Origin: DAOUJI01 sp965219565
GTDB lineage: Bacteria > Chloroflexota > Dehalococcoidia > Lucifugimonadales > JAGWBF01
Direction: 5' to 3'
Length of the DNA stretch: 64,000 nucleotides
Assembly: GCA_965219565.1 (NCBI GenBank)
Contig: OZ244780.1
Span: 2,790,001-2,854,000 of the forward strand
Part shown: piece by piece, positions 23,753 to 32,484 of the stretch
How positions within the stretch are numbered: position 1 is the stretch's first letter
Layout of the letters: each line of letters begins with the position of its first letter
Position numbers and translations under genes: made by a program
The notes under the pieces: model-generated
What the model saw: the letters and a program-made list of their open reading frames with translations, nothing else
The model's database searches: none
What the model was told of the DNA's origin: nothing

Positions 23753-24003
23753 TGAGCCGGATGTCACTTACCGAATGGTGCTTATGGCAGGGTGGCCGTG
23801 GTTGTCCATTATTAAACACTGAGCCAGCAGACCAAGACGGCATCAAGCGTGACCACCCGCATGTGCTCCCTACCGTTGTTTAGGACTGAGAGACAATCCC
23901 TACAAAAATTCGACGCTTGTGCGCAGTCGATTTGGACGCAATTGGGGGGAGGTCAAGCGGAACGACAAAGGAGTAGGCCTACTTAGGCCGTCTCTATCGT
24001 TTT
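23753..24003. other. Gene-free stretch upstream of lexA
   Basis: About 250 bp with no gene or clear structure. A+T content rises toward the HEPN-like pair. Confidence 0.3.
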
Positions 24004-24378
24004 CTATGTGTCCACGTTAAGGTCTGCGAGCGTTCTGATCAACTCCTTAGCGTCCTCGATGCCTTCCCGAACCGAGTCCTCGTCCAAGAACGCCTGATAG
24101 AAGTTAGCATGAAGTGCCTCGACCGATCGTAGCAACCTACGCCTGTGGCCAGCTTGGGCAGAGTCCCGACTAATCAGCCTATTGGCATTTTCGATCAGGC
24201 TCCTGTGTGACCCCAGAGGCCAATTCCATTGACGGGCAACGGAGTTCACATAGTGGGAAACCGCGCCCCATGCCTTCTCCGAGGCCTGGAGCAGATCGCC
24301 TTTACGGAATTCGTCCTCGGCGTGATTCAAGAATTGAGCACTAATATCTCGATGCTGCTCCGCCGTGGCCACTTTCAT
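24004..24378 (-). CDS. HEPN/PaREP1-like helical protein
   Basis: 124 residues, predicted almost all helix. The N-terminal half (AEDEFRKGDLLQASEKAWGAV, about 19-39) resembles the start of HEPN/PaREP1-type domains; the usual catalytic RxxxxH is not evident. A matching pattern SHRSLIENAN lies at about 57-66. It overlaps the upstream gene by 4 bp (ATGA), so the two are co-translated. Possible non-nucleolytic HEPN partner or toxin-like module; no function can be assigned. Confidence 0.5.
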   Translation of the reverse strand: MKVATAEQHRDISAQFLNHAEDEFRKGDLLQASEKAWGAVSHYVNSVARQWNWPLGSHRSLIENANRLISRDSAQAGHRRRLLRSVEALHANFYQAFLDEDSVREGIEDAKELIRTLADLNVDT

Positions 24379-24920
24379 TCCCCTGCATAAGCCTTGGGCT
24401 CCGTGAATTCGATAAGCGAGAACTGACCCTCCACCACCAGAAATCGGATAGTGCTCTCGACGCCGTACACGTCGATCAAGCGGAGGGCTTCCCCTATCTC
24501 GAAATGTACGGCAGGATGTGCAAGTCGTCCGTTGATGGCGATGTTATCAGCGTAAACATAACCGTCTTTGTGCGGATTGAGCCGTCCCGAAATTCCTGGG
24601 ATGTATCCCGTGTTTTGAGTGAACAGAACCGCCTTCCTCCCGTCCTTGGACGGCTTTAACTCCAGGGGTTCTGATTTCTTCGGCACGACGGTGGTATGGA
24701 AAGGTAAGTGGCCCTCCGCAGCTACAAGGACCTTCATCCCCTGATCGGTGCGATACAGGTCCAATCGACACTCACCCTTAGCGTCGGTTTCGCCCGTGAG
24801 GTATCTCCCGTCCGGATAGGCTGCCAACACGGCCGCGCCTCGTACAGCCTCTCCCTTCAGTGCCTTGATTTGGAACACAGTGTCTACCATGTCTTTTCCC
24901 TGTCGCGTGGACAAGACCAC
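24375..24920 (-). CDS. Unknown protein with a carboxypeptidase-regulatory-like N-terminus
   Basis: 181 residues, or 171 if the Met at 24890 (MVDTVFQIKALKG) is the start, which looks more natural. The first 90 residues look like a beta-sandwich: AVRGAAVLAAYPDGRYLTGETDAKGECRLDLY then a proline-rich turn. The C-terminal part has YADNIAINGRLAHPAVHFEIGEALRLID. I do not recognise the family. It is coupled by ATGA overlap with the HEPN-like gene, suggesting a joint role, and the pair is more A+T rich than its neighbours. Confidence 0.55.
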   Translation of the reverse strand: MVLSTRQGKDMVDTVFQIKALKGEAVRGAAVLAAYPDGRYLTGETDAKGECRLDLYRTDQGMKVLVAAEGHLPFHTTVVPKKSEPLELKPSKDGRKAVLFTQNTGYIPGISGRLNPHKDGYVYADNIAINGRLAHPAVHFEIGEALRLIDVYGVESTIRFLVVEGQFSLIEFTEPKAYAGE

Positions 24921-25227
24921 GCCTAGACGTTAGTCGGGCTTACATTATCTCACACTTACACAGGGTCATGCCACGAGAAAACGAGTCCCGCCAGAGTCAT
25001 ACAAAGCTGCGTCGCTTAGCAGATACCCTACGTCTTCGGCTTCACTGGCTCCTCTGTCAGGAACTCCATCCACGAGAATAGCGACCTATGCTCGTCATCC
25101 GGGTTAGTAGTGTTGCGACTGTCGCCCTCCTTCAGCGCACCTCGACGATCACCGGCTCGTTGTCCTCCCTATGCTCGGTCTACCGACCTAGGCGGCATAA
25201 GTCGTCCAAGGTGTTTAAAGAGAGTCT
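24921..25227. other. Gene-free stretch
   Basis: About 300 bp between two minus-strand genes. Short open frames here lack ribosome-binding sites and family features. Nothing else is seen. Confidence 0.35.
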
Positions 25228-26016
25228 CTATGTCAGCTTGCTGCGGGGAAGCCAGCCCAGCCGGAGGATACGCCGGAGGTTGGCTGAGGTGACCCTAGCA
25301 ACTTCCTCGACGGGGACGTCTTTGATTTCAGCTAGCTTGTCCGCTACGTCCTTAACGTGCCTGGGCTCCGTCCAGTTGTAGCGGTGTTTCTTGAAAGGTT
25401 GAGGGGCCGAGTCCGACTCCAGGACCATGCTTTCCAGCGGAAGGTTCTTGACGGTTTCCTGAAGTTCCGGTAGACGGGTCAACGGCCGGGCCAGCGATAT
25501 GTAGAAACCTGAATCTATGGCTTCCCTGCCCGTTTCCTCGTCGGCCTGGAAATAGTGCATGATCACCCCAAGGCCAGCGGCGTCCTCCTCCCGCAGTATG
25601 CGGAGAGCGTCGGTGTGGGATTCCCTGGAATGGAATATGATGGGCAGGTCCAACTCTTTGGCCAATCGTATCTGGGCCCTGAAGGCCTGCTCTTGGGTTT
25701 CTATGTCGGGAGATGTGGGCTGATAGTCCAGCCCTATCTCGCTGATGCACACTACCTTGTCGTTGCCAGTGGCCATGTTCTTCAGAGTCTGGTACGTGGC
25801 GTCGTCAACGCGGCCTTCCAGATTCATCGGGTGGATGCCTACGCCCGCGTAGAAGGAGCGGTGGGTTTCTGCCAGGTGGATACAGGCCGCGGACGATTCC
25901 ACCGTGACCCCTGCGCATACGACGAGGTCCACGCCCGCCTCCGAGGCCCGCTCCAGTATCTCGGGGACCTCCGCGGTAGGGTACTCATCGAGGTGCGTAT
26001 GAGAGTCGCAAAGCAT
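25228..26016 (-). CDS. tatD: TatD-family metal-dependent hydrolase
   Basis: 262 residues, usual size. Metal-binding motifs of the TIM-barrel amidohydrolase fold: CDSHTHLDEY (about 3-12), GVGIHPMNLE, ISEIGLDYQ (Glu, about 94), LPIIFHSRESHTDAL (about 125-139), MHYFQAD and LESDSAPQ (about 200). Family members are DNases or deacylases. The motif DYQPT replaces the common DYY. ATG at 26016; it is divergent from the flippase-like gene with 43 bp between, where TATACT can be seen on the plus strand. Confidence 0.9.
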   Translation of the reverse strand: MLCDSHTHLDEYPTAEVPEILERASEAGVDLVVCAGVTVESSAACIHLAETHRSFYAGVGIHPMNLEGRVDDATYQTLKNMATGNDKVVCISEIGLDYQPTSPDIETQEQAFRAQIRLAKELDLPIIFHSRESHTDALRILREEDAAGLGVIMHYFQADEETGREAIDSGFYISLARPLTRLPELQETVKNLPLESMVLESDSAPQPFKKHRYNWTEPRHVKDVADKLAEIKDVPVEEVARVTSANLRRILRLGWLPRSKLT

Positions 26017-26059
26017 GTGAAACCGCCTATGGGCGTATTGGTAGAGTTACTTTATACTA

Positions 26060-27118
26060 ATGCCGACTCCAGGTACAAGGCTAGGCTCCATGCTTGTGGA
26101 TTCCGCTGTACGGCTAGGCGTCCAGGTTAAGCGGCTGGTGTGGGAGACGCCCGCCAGGCTGGTCATTGGCGTCGGGGTAAGCGTCGGCCTGGGATGGCTT
26201 TCTGTCAAAGGTATGGACTGGGGTTTGGCCGCGGACCAGTTCGGGAGCTTTCCCACCGTCTGGGCGCTCATATCTCTGTTAATCTTCATAGCCGCCTCCT
26301 TAATCCGGGCTTACAGGTGGCAGGTGCTTTTCCCCGAACGAGAGGTCTCCTTCCAGCGGCTGCTCCTGGTCCAGAACGCGGGGATAGGGCTGAACAACCT
26401 GGCTCCGGTTCGATGGGTCAGTGAGGCAGCTCAATTAGCACTCCTGACCATGCGTTACAATGTCAACGGCGGTGTGGCGCTGGCAACTCTCGCTATGGAG
26501 CGGGTGTTGGACATGGTCATCACCTCATCGATTTTGATGGTAGGGCTTGTCCTGCTTCCCGGCGCATGGCAGTTCGCACTTTACGTGATAGGCGCGTTCG
26601 TGTTTGCCATGGGCGTCGTGTTGGTCATACCCTTGGCTGTGTGGCTGGGTCAGGCCAATGCGGTGGACAAGGTCCCACTTCTACGGACCACGGTCAATGC
26701 GGTGGAGGCATTGGTGAAGTCAAGGAGGACTCTGCTTTTGTCCTCCCTGCTGACCGCGGGCCATTGGGTCGTTCTGGGTCTGTCGGCATGGGCGCTTGCC
26801 TACGGCATGGGCTTGGGAATTTCGATGTTTGTCGCCACCGTCGCGATACTGGGCACACTGTACTTCTCTACAGCCCTGCCGGGTCTCCCCGCAGCCGCCG
26901 GCACCTTCGAGTTCGCGGTGGTGTACGTGCTACGGGCTTTCGACGTGCCCCAGGAGCAAGCGTTCAGCTACGCTATCGTTCTCCATGCCGTGGTTTTTCT
27001 GCCTCCCATAGTGGTGGCAGTGCCCTTCTTTTCGAAAATGTGGCTCAGTCCCGCCCGGAGGCGTTCGGCCGGCGATAACCGCCAACCGACCCCGTCGCTG
27101 GAAGGGACTGGGAGCTAA
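26060..27118 (+). CDS. Flippase-like integral membrane protein (UPF0104/LPG synthase TM family)
   Basis: 352 residues with about seven to eight membrane helices. The family-typical NAGIGLNNLAPVRWVSEAAQLALL (about 110-133) and LGTLYFSTALPGLPAAAGTFEFAVVYVL (about 270-298) are present. It belongs to the lysylphosphatidylglycerol synthase transmembrane/AglD group; without the soluble synthase domain, the role is probably lipid or polyprenyl-linked transport, not lysine transfer. ATG at 26060. The next gene starts 8 bp after its stop, so they may be one unit. Confidence 0.8.
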   Translation: MPTPGTRLGSMLVDSAVRLGVQVKRLVWETPARLVIGVGVSVGLGWLSVKGMDWGLAADQFGSFPTVWALISLLIFIAASLIRAYRWQVLFPEREVSFQRLLLVQNAGIGLNNLAPVRWVSEAAQLALLTMRYNVNGGVALATLAMERVLDMVITSSILMVGLVLLPGAWQFALYVIGAFVFAMGVVLVIPLAVWLGQANAVDKVPLLRTTVNAVEALVKSRRTLLLSSLLTAGHWVVLGLSAWALAYGMGLGISMFVATVAILGTLYFSTALPGLPAAAGTFEFAVVYVLRAFDVPQEQAFSYAIVLHAVVFLPPIVVAVPFFSKMWLSPARRRSAGDNRQPTPSLEGTGS

Positions 27119-27125
27119 CCTAAGA

Positions 27126-28925
27126 GTGGCGTCTTATTCAACCGCATCCTTCTGCGCAGTGTTGGCCTTCTTGACGTTGGCGCAAGCCTGCTCATCTGCA
27201 CCGACTCCAACCTCGGCCCCCACCTATACTCCTGTACCCTTGGCTACTGACGCTCCGACATCTCCGCCAACGCCTACACTCACTCCCACACACGTCCTCA
27301 CACCCACGGCTGCTCGTACATCGCCGCCTCCAACCGCCGCTCCAACTCGCACTCCTGTGGTTTCTACGCCACCTCCCGGAAAGCAGGGCGGCAGCCTTAC
27401 GAGCCTGGCTTTAGCGGACTTCCCCCACCTGGACGTGCAACAGGAGAGCCAGGAGACGTTAACCTCACTGGGGCCTGGTATCGCCTACAGCAGGTTGTTG
27501 AGACTCAGGAGCGGTCCGCCGTACCTCGTTCCTCAGCCGAATCTGCTCCTGGAGTGCGATCTCTGCCAGGGTTGGGAGCTGGCGAACGACGACCCTCTCC
27601 AATACAGGTTTACTTTGCGCGACGGCGTCCGGTGGCACGATGTCCACCCAGTTGGAGGACGCGGGCTGACGGCCCAGGACGTAGTGTTCAGCTACGCAAG
27701 GCAGAAAAACGAGGACTTTCCCAACGCGTCCATCCTACGCAACCTGGAAACGGCAGTTGCGGAGGATGACCGGACCCTGTTGATCACCGTCAACCCAGAG
27801 TTCCCCGACGCGGATTTTCTGGCCGCCCTTGCCGACGGCCACAGCAAGATTGTGGCCCCCGAGGCAGTCGAGCTGAACGGGGATCTGATAAATGGTCCAG
27901 TCATCGGGACAGGCCCCTGGATTTGGGACGAGGAGGGTTCGGTCAGTGGTGTGGCCTCGGTCTTCAAGAGGAACCCGCACTACTTTGAAGAAGACCTGCC
28001 CTTCCTGGATAGGTTGACCTTTCTTGTAGTAAAGGGCGGAGTGGACGTTCAGTTGGCTGCCTTTGTGACCGGGCAGGTCCATCTGCTACGAATCCCAGCC
28101 CGAGGCTGGGACCGGTTGGCGGAGTCTGGGGTGGAGTTCGGCCAGACCGTTTCCCGCCAGTCAGGAGCAGGGTTGATCCTGGCCATGAACCAGTCCAAGC
28201 CGCCGTTCGACGACGAAATAGTGAGGAAGGCCGTTCTCAAGGCCGTGAACCCCTGGAAGTACGTGGACGAAATCTGGAATGGCCAAGGCATTGTCACCCT
28301 GGGGGTCCCCGTTATCGAATCCGATTGGCTGCTGGACCAGGAAGAGATGCGGGAATGCTGTTTCGCGAACCCCTCAGGAGCCGAGGCCCTTCTGACTTCC
28401 CTGGGCGTATCCCTCCCAGTCCGATTCGATCTGACCGTCGCCGACTTCGGTGCCATCTACCTCCAACAGGCTGACCGGCTGGAGCAGGACCTGAAAGCTG
28501 TGGGGCTGGAGCCTTCCACTCAGGTCGTCAACGCGGTGGCATTCCGACAGAAGGTCTTCAGAGAGCGGGACTATCAGATGGCTTTGGGAGTCATTCCACC
28601 CGCAGCAACGCCCAACAGCTTCCTATTCCCATTGCTGTTCGGCGCACCCACCCGCAACAACCTGCTGGCCCATGCAGACCATGACCTGGATGGCATGATT
28701 ATCGACCAAGCTGTCGAGCCGGACCCGGTCTGGATGGTCAGTCGGGAAGAAACGATCCGGGCCATCCAAAGGCGCCTGCTGGACGGGGCCTACATGTTCA
28801 GCCCGGTCACGGGAAGCATAGGCGCGGGTGAGGCGTGGGTCTTCCATCCTAGCGTCCAGGGGTTCCACCCCAACACCGCGCTCTCAGAGTACTTCTTCTG
28901 GGCGGCAACGTGGCTCGAACCCTAA
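27126..28925 (+). CDS. Solute-binding lipoprotein, peptide/nickel ABC family (SBP_bac_5)
   Basis: 599 residues, GTG start at 27126. Signal peptide and lipobox LTLAQAC (Cys about 22), then a long Thr/Pro linker (about 25-85) like those of other lipoproteins in this window. The binding domain begins GGSLTSLALADFPHLDVQQE, with YRFTLRDGVRWHD (about 160) and the family's ADVVFSYAR-like strand. No permease or ATPase follows, so it is an orphan binding protein or docks to a transporter elsewhere. Ligand not predictable. Confidence 0.85.
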   Translation: MASYSTASFCAVLAFLTLAQACSSAPTPTSAPTYTPVPLATDAPTSPPTPTLTPTHVLTPTAARTSPPPTAAPTRTPVVSTPPPGKQGGSLTSLALADFPHLDVQQESQETLTSLGPGIAYSRLLRLRSGPPYLVPQPNLLLECDLCQGWELANDDPLQYRFTLRDGVRWHDVHPVGGRGLTAQDVVFSYARQKNEDFPNASILRNLETAVAEDDRTLLITVNPEFPDADFLAALADGHSKIVAPEAVELNGDLINGPVIGTGPWIWDEEGSVSGVASVFKRNPHYFEEDLPFLDRLTFLVVKGGVDVQLAAFVTGQVHLLRIPARGWDRLAESGVEFGQTVSRQSGAGLILAMNQSKPPFDDEIVRKAVLKAVNPWKYVDEIWNGQGIVTLGVPVIESDWLLDQEEMRECCFANPSGAEALLTSLGVSLPVRFDLTVADFGAIYLQQADRLEQDLKAVGLEPSTQVVNAVAFRQKVFRERDYQMALGVIPPAATPNSFLFPLLFGAPTRNNLLAHADHDLDGMIIDQAVEPDPVWMVSREETIRAIQRRLLDGAYMFSPVTGSIGAGEAWVFHPSVQGFHPNTALSEYFFWAATWLEP

Positions 28926-28994
28926 GGGCCACTGACTGCCCGCTTCCGCCTACATGCCTCTTGCCGCCAGAGCGCAAGACGCTATGATGGCTAC

Positions 28995-29255
28995 ATGGGA
29001 ACTAGAGTGAGTTTAGACAACGACGTAACCGACTTTCTGAAAGAGAAGGCCCGACTGCTCAATAAGCCGTTCAAGCAGGTTGTGAATGAAACGTTGCGCC
29101 TCGGTATATCGGTTTTGGTGAGGGAGACCCCGACTGCCGAATTCCGTGTCGTCCCAATCAGCAGTGGGTTCCTTACCGGCGTCGATCCGCAGAAGCTAAA
29201 CCAGCTCAGCGATCAGCTTGAGGTCGAGGAGTTCACGGGGCCAAACGCCGGGTGA
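28995..29255 (+). CDS. Ribbon-helix-helix antitoxin-like protein
   Basis: 86 residues. MGTRVSLDNDVTDFLKEKAR is a ribbon-helix-helix start, followed by a helix and an acidic tail. ATG at 28995. Its stop overlaps by GTGA the start of a broken PIN toxin, so this is the antitoxin of a decayed VapBC pair. Confidence 0.7.
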   Translation: MGTRVSLDNDVTDFLKEKARLLNKPFKQVVNETLRLGISVLVRETPTAEFRVVPISSGFLTGVDPQKLNQLSDQLEVEEFTGPNAG

Positions 29256-29344
29256 CAGTCCCGGACGTCAACCTGTTGGTCTACGCCTCCAACGACACCG
29301 ACTTTAACCGTCTCACTGGCCTCCGTTGGCGCAACGCAATATGA
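29252..29344 (+). pseudogene. Truncated PIN (VapC) toxin remnant
   Basis: GTG at 29252 overlaps the antitoxin stop. The 30 codons read VTVPDVNLLVYASNDTDF, the first strand and catalytic Asp of a PIN domain, then lose resemblance and stop at 29342. A normal VapC needs about 130 residues, and no continuation was seen in the other frames, so the toxin was lost by deletion. Confidence 0.7.
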
Positions 29345-29360
29345 CCGGTAAGAACGGGGG

Positions 29361-29389
29361 TTGACAGTATAATTAACGGTCTCTAGACT
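29361..29389 (+). promoter_or_regulatory. Sigma-70 type promoter ahead of small RNA/NYN gene
   Basis: Perfect TTGACA (29361-29366), 17-bp spacer, TAGACT (29384-29389). Confidence 0.6.
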
Positions 29390-29395
29390 TGACTC

Positions 29396-29490
29396 ATTAA
29401 AACCCATTGAGTTGCTGCCACGAGAAGGTGGGAAAAGAGCGACTCGATCCATTACAACCCCAGGGACGCTTTAGGCGTCCCTGAATTTTT
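29396..29490 (+). ncRNA. Candidate small RNA or attenuated leader
   Basis: About 95 nt between promoter and terminator, without an open frame. It includes CTCA...TGAG (29394-29411) that can pair. The NYN gene begins 20 bp after the terminator. Either a stand-alone RNA or a leader that attenuates the NYN gene; no known RNA class recognised. Confidence 0.4.
29461..29490 (+). terminator. Rho-independent terminator
   Basis: CAGGGACGC (29461-29469), loop TTTAG, GCGTCCCTG (29475-29483), then AATTTTT. A 9-bp perfect stem. Confidence 0.85.
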
Positions 29491-29509
29491 GTGATAGGTG
29501 GTTGTAGGC

Positions 29510-30139
29510 ATGTCGACTGACACTGGTGCCGAGCATCGCCTTCGCATTATGGTCTTTGTCGACTTTTGGAACTTCCAGTTGTCAGTGAACAACCTCCGTC
29601 AGGGGTTCAAATTGGACTGGCAGAAGTTGGGTCCTGTGATGGCTCAGGAATCAGTGAAAGTTGTCGACCCAGGTGCAAAGGTTTCCTACCAGGGCATGAA
29701 CGTATACGGTTCTTATGATCCGTCCGGAGATAAAGATGACCCTCTACGTAGATGGGCCTCAAACACACTTGGCAAATTCCCCGGTGTACAGGTCACGATG
29801 ATTCCCAGGCAACGTAAACTTAAGGGGCCAATCTGTCCATCCTGTCACGAAGAGATGTCACAATGCCAGAAGTGCGGCACGAACATGAGAGGAACAGAGG
29901 AAAAGGGTGTCGACACACGCATCGCAACCGACATGATAAGGTTGGCTTGGGTTGATAATTACGAAGTAGCCGTTCTGCTGTCCTCAGATCGTGATTTCGC
30001 ACCTGTGGTTGAATTCCTCAGTACACGGGGGATAAAGATTATACATGGAGCTTTCCCACCTTTGGGTTCGTCGTTGACACAAGCGTGCTGGGGAAACATC
30101 AGAGTGCCAGACATATTGGAAAGTTTTCGACGAGCTTGA
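29510..30139 (+). CDS. NYN-domain (LabA/PIN-like) ribonuclease with zinc ribbon
   Basis: 209 residues from the ATG at 29510. NYN domain: LRIMVFVDFWNFQLSVNN (about 8-25, first Asp), GVDTRIATDMIRLAWVDNYE (about 129-148) and VLLSSDRDFAPVVEFLSTRG (about 151-170) give the acidic metal site of a PIN-like RNase. A zinc-ribbon insert CPSCHEEMSQCQKCG lies at about 109-123. The gene is A+T-richer than its neighbours. Members act in RNA turnover or defence; target unknown. Confidence 0.8.
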   Translation: MSTDTGAEHRLRIMVFVDFWNFQLSVNNLRQGFKLDWQKLGPVMAQESVKVVDPGAKVSYQGMNVYGSYDPSGDKDDPLRRWASNTLGKFPGVQVTMIPRQRKLKGPICPSCHEEMSQCQKCGTNMRGTEEKGVDTRIATDMIRLAWVDNYEVAVLLSSDRDFAPVVEFLSTRGIKIIHGAFPPLGSSLTQACWGNIRVPDILESFRRA

Positions 30140-30210
30140 GTTCTCCATCCACCCATTGCCCATAGGCACCTAGCTCGTGTCTCAGGAACCGGCGGTGGAT
30201 TGCATTTCGA

Positions 30211-30666
30211 CTAATGCCGTCCAAGCTCCTCCAACCCCAGCTCCAGGGCTTTCCAGGCCAGGAGCGCGCACTTGATGCGCACCGGGAACCGGCGCACGGC
30301 GCTGAGGGCATGGATGTCTCCGAGGGTCTGGAGATCACTGGCCGCGGCCTCGTCTCCGTCCATCATCCGGTCGAACGTCTCCCAGAGGCGGCGGGCCTCC
30401 GCAGGGGTCAGCCCGGTCAGAAGCTCCGTCATCATGGAGGCCGAGGCCTGGGTGATGGAACATCCTTCGCCAGTGAAAGCTGCGTCCGCTATGCGTCCCT
30501 CGTTGATGGACAAGTCCAGGACGACCCGGTCGCCGCATATAGGGTTGTATTCGTCGCTCGTTACGTCGGGAGATTCCAGGCGGCCGTTGTTGCGGGGACT
30601 CCTGAAATGGTCCAGGATGACGTCCCTGTACAGGTCGTCCACCTCTTCAAACGGAAACTTCTGCAA
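30211..30666 (-). CDS. sufU: SufU/IscU-like Fe-S assembly protein (second copy)
   Basis: 151 residues. Three conserved Cys in PICGDRVVLDL (about 44), FTGEGCSITQASASMMTELL (about 68) and RIKCALLAWKAL (about 131), and Asp in CGDR. As in SufU, it would take sulfur from SufS, with zinc. It shares the fold and about half its motifs with the sufU copy upstream (30785-31246), from which it is separated by 118 bp holding a palindromic repeat. A TTG/ATG near 30666 is the start (MQKFPFEEVDDLYRDVILDH). Confidence 0.9.
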   Translation of the reverse strand: MQKFPFEEVDDLYRDVILDHFRSPRNNGRLESPDVTSDEYNPICGDRVVLDLSINEGRIADAAFTGEGCSITQASASMMTELLTGLTPAEARRLWETFDRMMDGDEAAASDLQTLGDIHALSAVRRFPVRIKCALLAWKALELGLEELGRH

Positions 30667-30670
30667 CGGG

Positions 30671-30712
30671 AATCCCTCACCCTAACCCTCTCCCAGCGGG
30701 AGAGGGGATTTC
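30671..30712. repeat. Palindromic repeat in sufU intergenic
   Basis: Contains CCCTCACCCTAACCCTCTCC followed by an inverted GGGAGAGGGG. It is the same family as the repeat at 34140-34182, in opposite orientation. Confidence 0.7.
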
Positions 30713-30784
30713 GAGGAGCGGGTTTCGCAAATGTCTAAACCAGGGGTGTTGAAATTTTGGGACGCCCCTACGGGTCAAACGCGG

Positions 30785-31246
30785 TTATTCCGTGGAGACT
30801 GTATCGCCTGACCCATTCAGGGCGTTGTTGAGAGTGTGCCACGCCAAGGTTGCACACTTCACACGGGCCGGGTACTCAGACACTCCGGCCAGAATCTCCA
30901 GGTCGCCTACTTCATCGGGATCGAAGTCGGAACCGGGTTCCCTGGTCACCATGTTGCGGAAGGCGTTGAAGAGCCGCGAGGCCTCTTCGGCGCTCATGCC
31001 CTTGACGCTCTCCGTCATCATGGAGGCGGAGGCCCGGGATATGGCGCAACCGGAACCCACGAACCCCACGTCGACGATGTTCTTCTCCGTGGAGCCGTCT
31101 ATCTTCAGGTACAGGGTGAGACGGTCCCCGCAAAGGGGATTGTAGCCGTCGGCGACGCGGTCCACCCCGTCTAGCTCCCCGTAGTTGCGGGGACGATTGT
31201 TGTGGTCTATGACCATATCCTGGTAGAGGTCTTGAAGGTCCGACAC
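30785..31246 (-). CDS. sufU: SufU/IscU-like Fe-S assembly protein (first copy)
   Basis: 153 residues. Cys motifs PLCGDRLTLYLKID (about 41), FVGSGCAISRASASMMTESV (about 66) and RVKCATLAWHTL (about 128), the SufU set. Start is a GTG at 31246 overlapping the sufS stop as TAGTG, so translation is coupled to sufS, its sulfur donor. The loop between helices is the longer SufU type, not IscU. Confidence 0.93.
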   Translation of the reverse strand: MSDLQDLYQDMVIDHNNRPRNYGELDGVDRVADGYNPLCGDRLTLYLKIDGSTEKNIVDVGFVGSGCAISRASASMMTESVKGMSAEEASRLFNAFRNMVTREPGSDFDPDEVGDLEILAGVSEYPARVKCATLAWHTLNNALNGSGDTVSTE

Positions 31247-32484
31247 TATCCGAACACCTCTATTACTTTATCTATCCCCCGCACCAGGAGGTCTATCTCC
31301 TCTTCCGTGTTGTAAAAAGCCAGCGAGGCCCGAGCGGTGGCGGGAATGCCGAACCGCTCCATCAACGGCTGGGTGCAGTGGTGCCCTGCCCTGATGGCTA
31401 TGCCCTCCGAGTCCAGTATGGTGCCGATGTCGTGGGGGTGGACTCCGTCCATCACGAAGGAGAGGATGCTGGCCTTGTTTGCGGCGGTCCCTATGAGCCT
31501 GACCCTGCTGATGTTGGACAGCCGTTCCGTGCCGTACTCCAGCAGGCTGTCTTCATGGGCCCTGGTGATGTCCATGCCCAGGCCGGTGAGGTAGTCGATG
31601 GCGGCGCCCAAGCCAATGACACCGGCTATGTTTGGGGTGCCCGCCTCGAACTTGTAGGGCAGGTCGTTGTAGGAGGTCTTCTCAAAGCTCACCGACTTTA
31701 TCATGTCTCCGCCGCCCTGGTAGGGAGGCATCGACTCCAGCAAGTCCATCTTTCCATATACGGCGCCTATACCCGTGGGGCCGTAGACCTTGTGGCCGGA
31801 GAAGACGAAGAAGTCGCAGTCCAGCTTCTGCACGTCGATGGGCATGTGAGGCGCCGACTGTGCGCCGTCCACCAGCACGGGAACGCCCCGAGCGTGGGCC
31901 ATGTCTATTATCTGCTCCATCGGGTTTATCGTGCCCAGGGAGTTGGATATGTGCACCACTGACACCAGCTTGGTCCGGGGACTGAGCAGCTTCTCGTATT
32001 CGTCCAGCAACAGCTCTCCGTCGTCGTTGATGGGTATGACCTTCAGCGAAGCTCCCTTTTCCTGGCAGAGAATCTGCCACGGAACGATGTTGGAGTGGTG
32101 TTCCATGGCGGTGACGATCACCTCGTCCCCGGCGCCAATGTTCTGCCGTCCATAGGAGCCGGCCACCAGGTTGATTCCTTCAGTGGCGCCACGGACGAAG
32201 ATTATCTGCTTGTCGTCGGGAGCATTGAGGAATCTGCGGACCTTGGCTCTGGCGTCCTCGTAGTCTTTGGTCGCGACCTGGCTCAGGTAATGGACTCCCC
32301 GGTGTATGTTGGAGTTCTCCTCGGTGTAGTAGCGGTTCAGGGTGTCCAGGACAGCCTGGGGCTTTTGGGAAGTCGCCGCGTTGTCCAGGTACACCAAGGG
32401 CTTGCCGTTGACCATAGTCTTGAGGATGGGGAAGTCCTCCCTGATGCGCGCCACGTCCAGCTTGGCCGTCCCTGGTTGTGTCAT
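31246..32484 (-). CDS. sufS: Cysteine desulfurase SufS
   Basis: 412 residues from the ATG at 32484; a longer in-frame start is only read-through from the sufD frame. It makes persulfide sulfur from cysteine with PLP. Seen: LVYLDNAATSQKPQAVLDTL, the PLP Lys in FFVFSGHKVYGPTGIGAVYG (about 225-244) and the active Cys in IRAGHHCTQPLMERFGI (about 365). Its start overlaps the sufD stop (TGATG). Confidence 0.97.
   Translation of the reverse strand: MTQPGTAKLDVARIREDFPILKTMVNGKPLVYLDNAATSQKPQAVLDTLNRYYTEENSNIHRGVHYLSQVATKDYEDARAKVRRFLNAPDDKQIIFVRGATEGINLVAGSYGRQNIGAGDEVIVTAMEHHSNIVPWQILCQEKGASLKVIPINDDGELLLDEYEKLLSPRTKLVSVVHISNSLGTINPMEQIIDMAHARGVPVLVDGAQSAPHMPIDVQKLDCDFFVFSGHKVYGPTGIGAVYGKMDLLESMPPYQGGGDMIKSVSFEKTSYNDLPYKFEAGTPNIAGVIGLGAAIDYLTGLGMDITRAHEDSLLEYGTERLSNISRVRLIGTAANKASILSFVMDGVHPHDIGTILDSEGIAIRAGHHCTQPLMERFGIPATARASLAFYNTEEEIDLLVRGIDKVIEVFG

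Noticed and set aside
30667..30784. Terminator between the two sufU genes
   Set aside because: The palindrome belongs to a repeat family also at 34140 and lacks a T-run, so it is a repeat and not a terminator.
31378..31962. 194-residue plus-strand open frame opposite sufS
   Set aside because: Shadow frame in a G+C-rich gene; no ribosome-binding site or motif.
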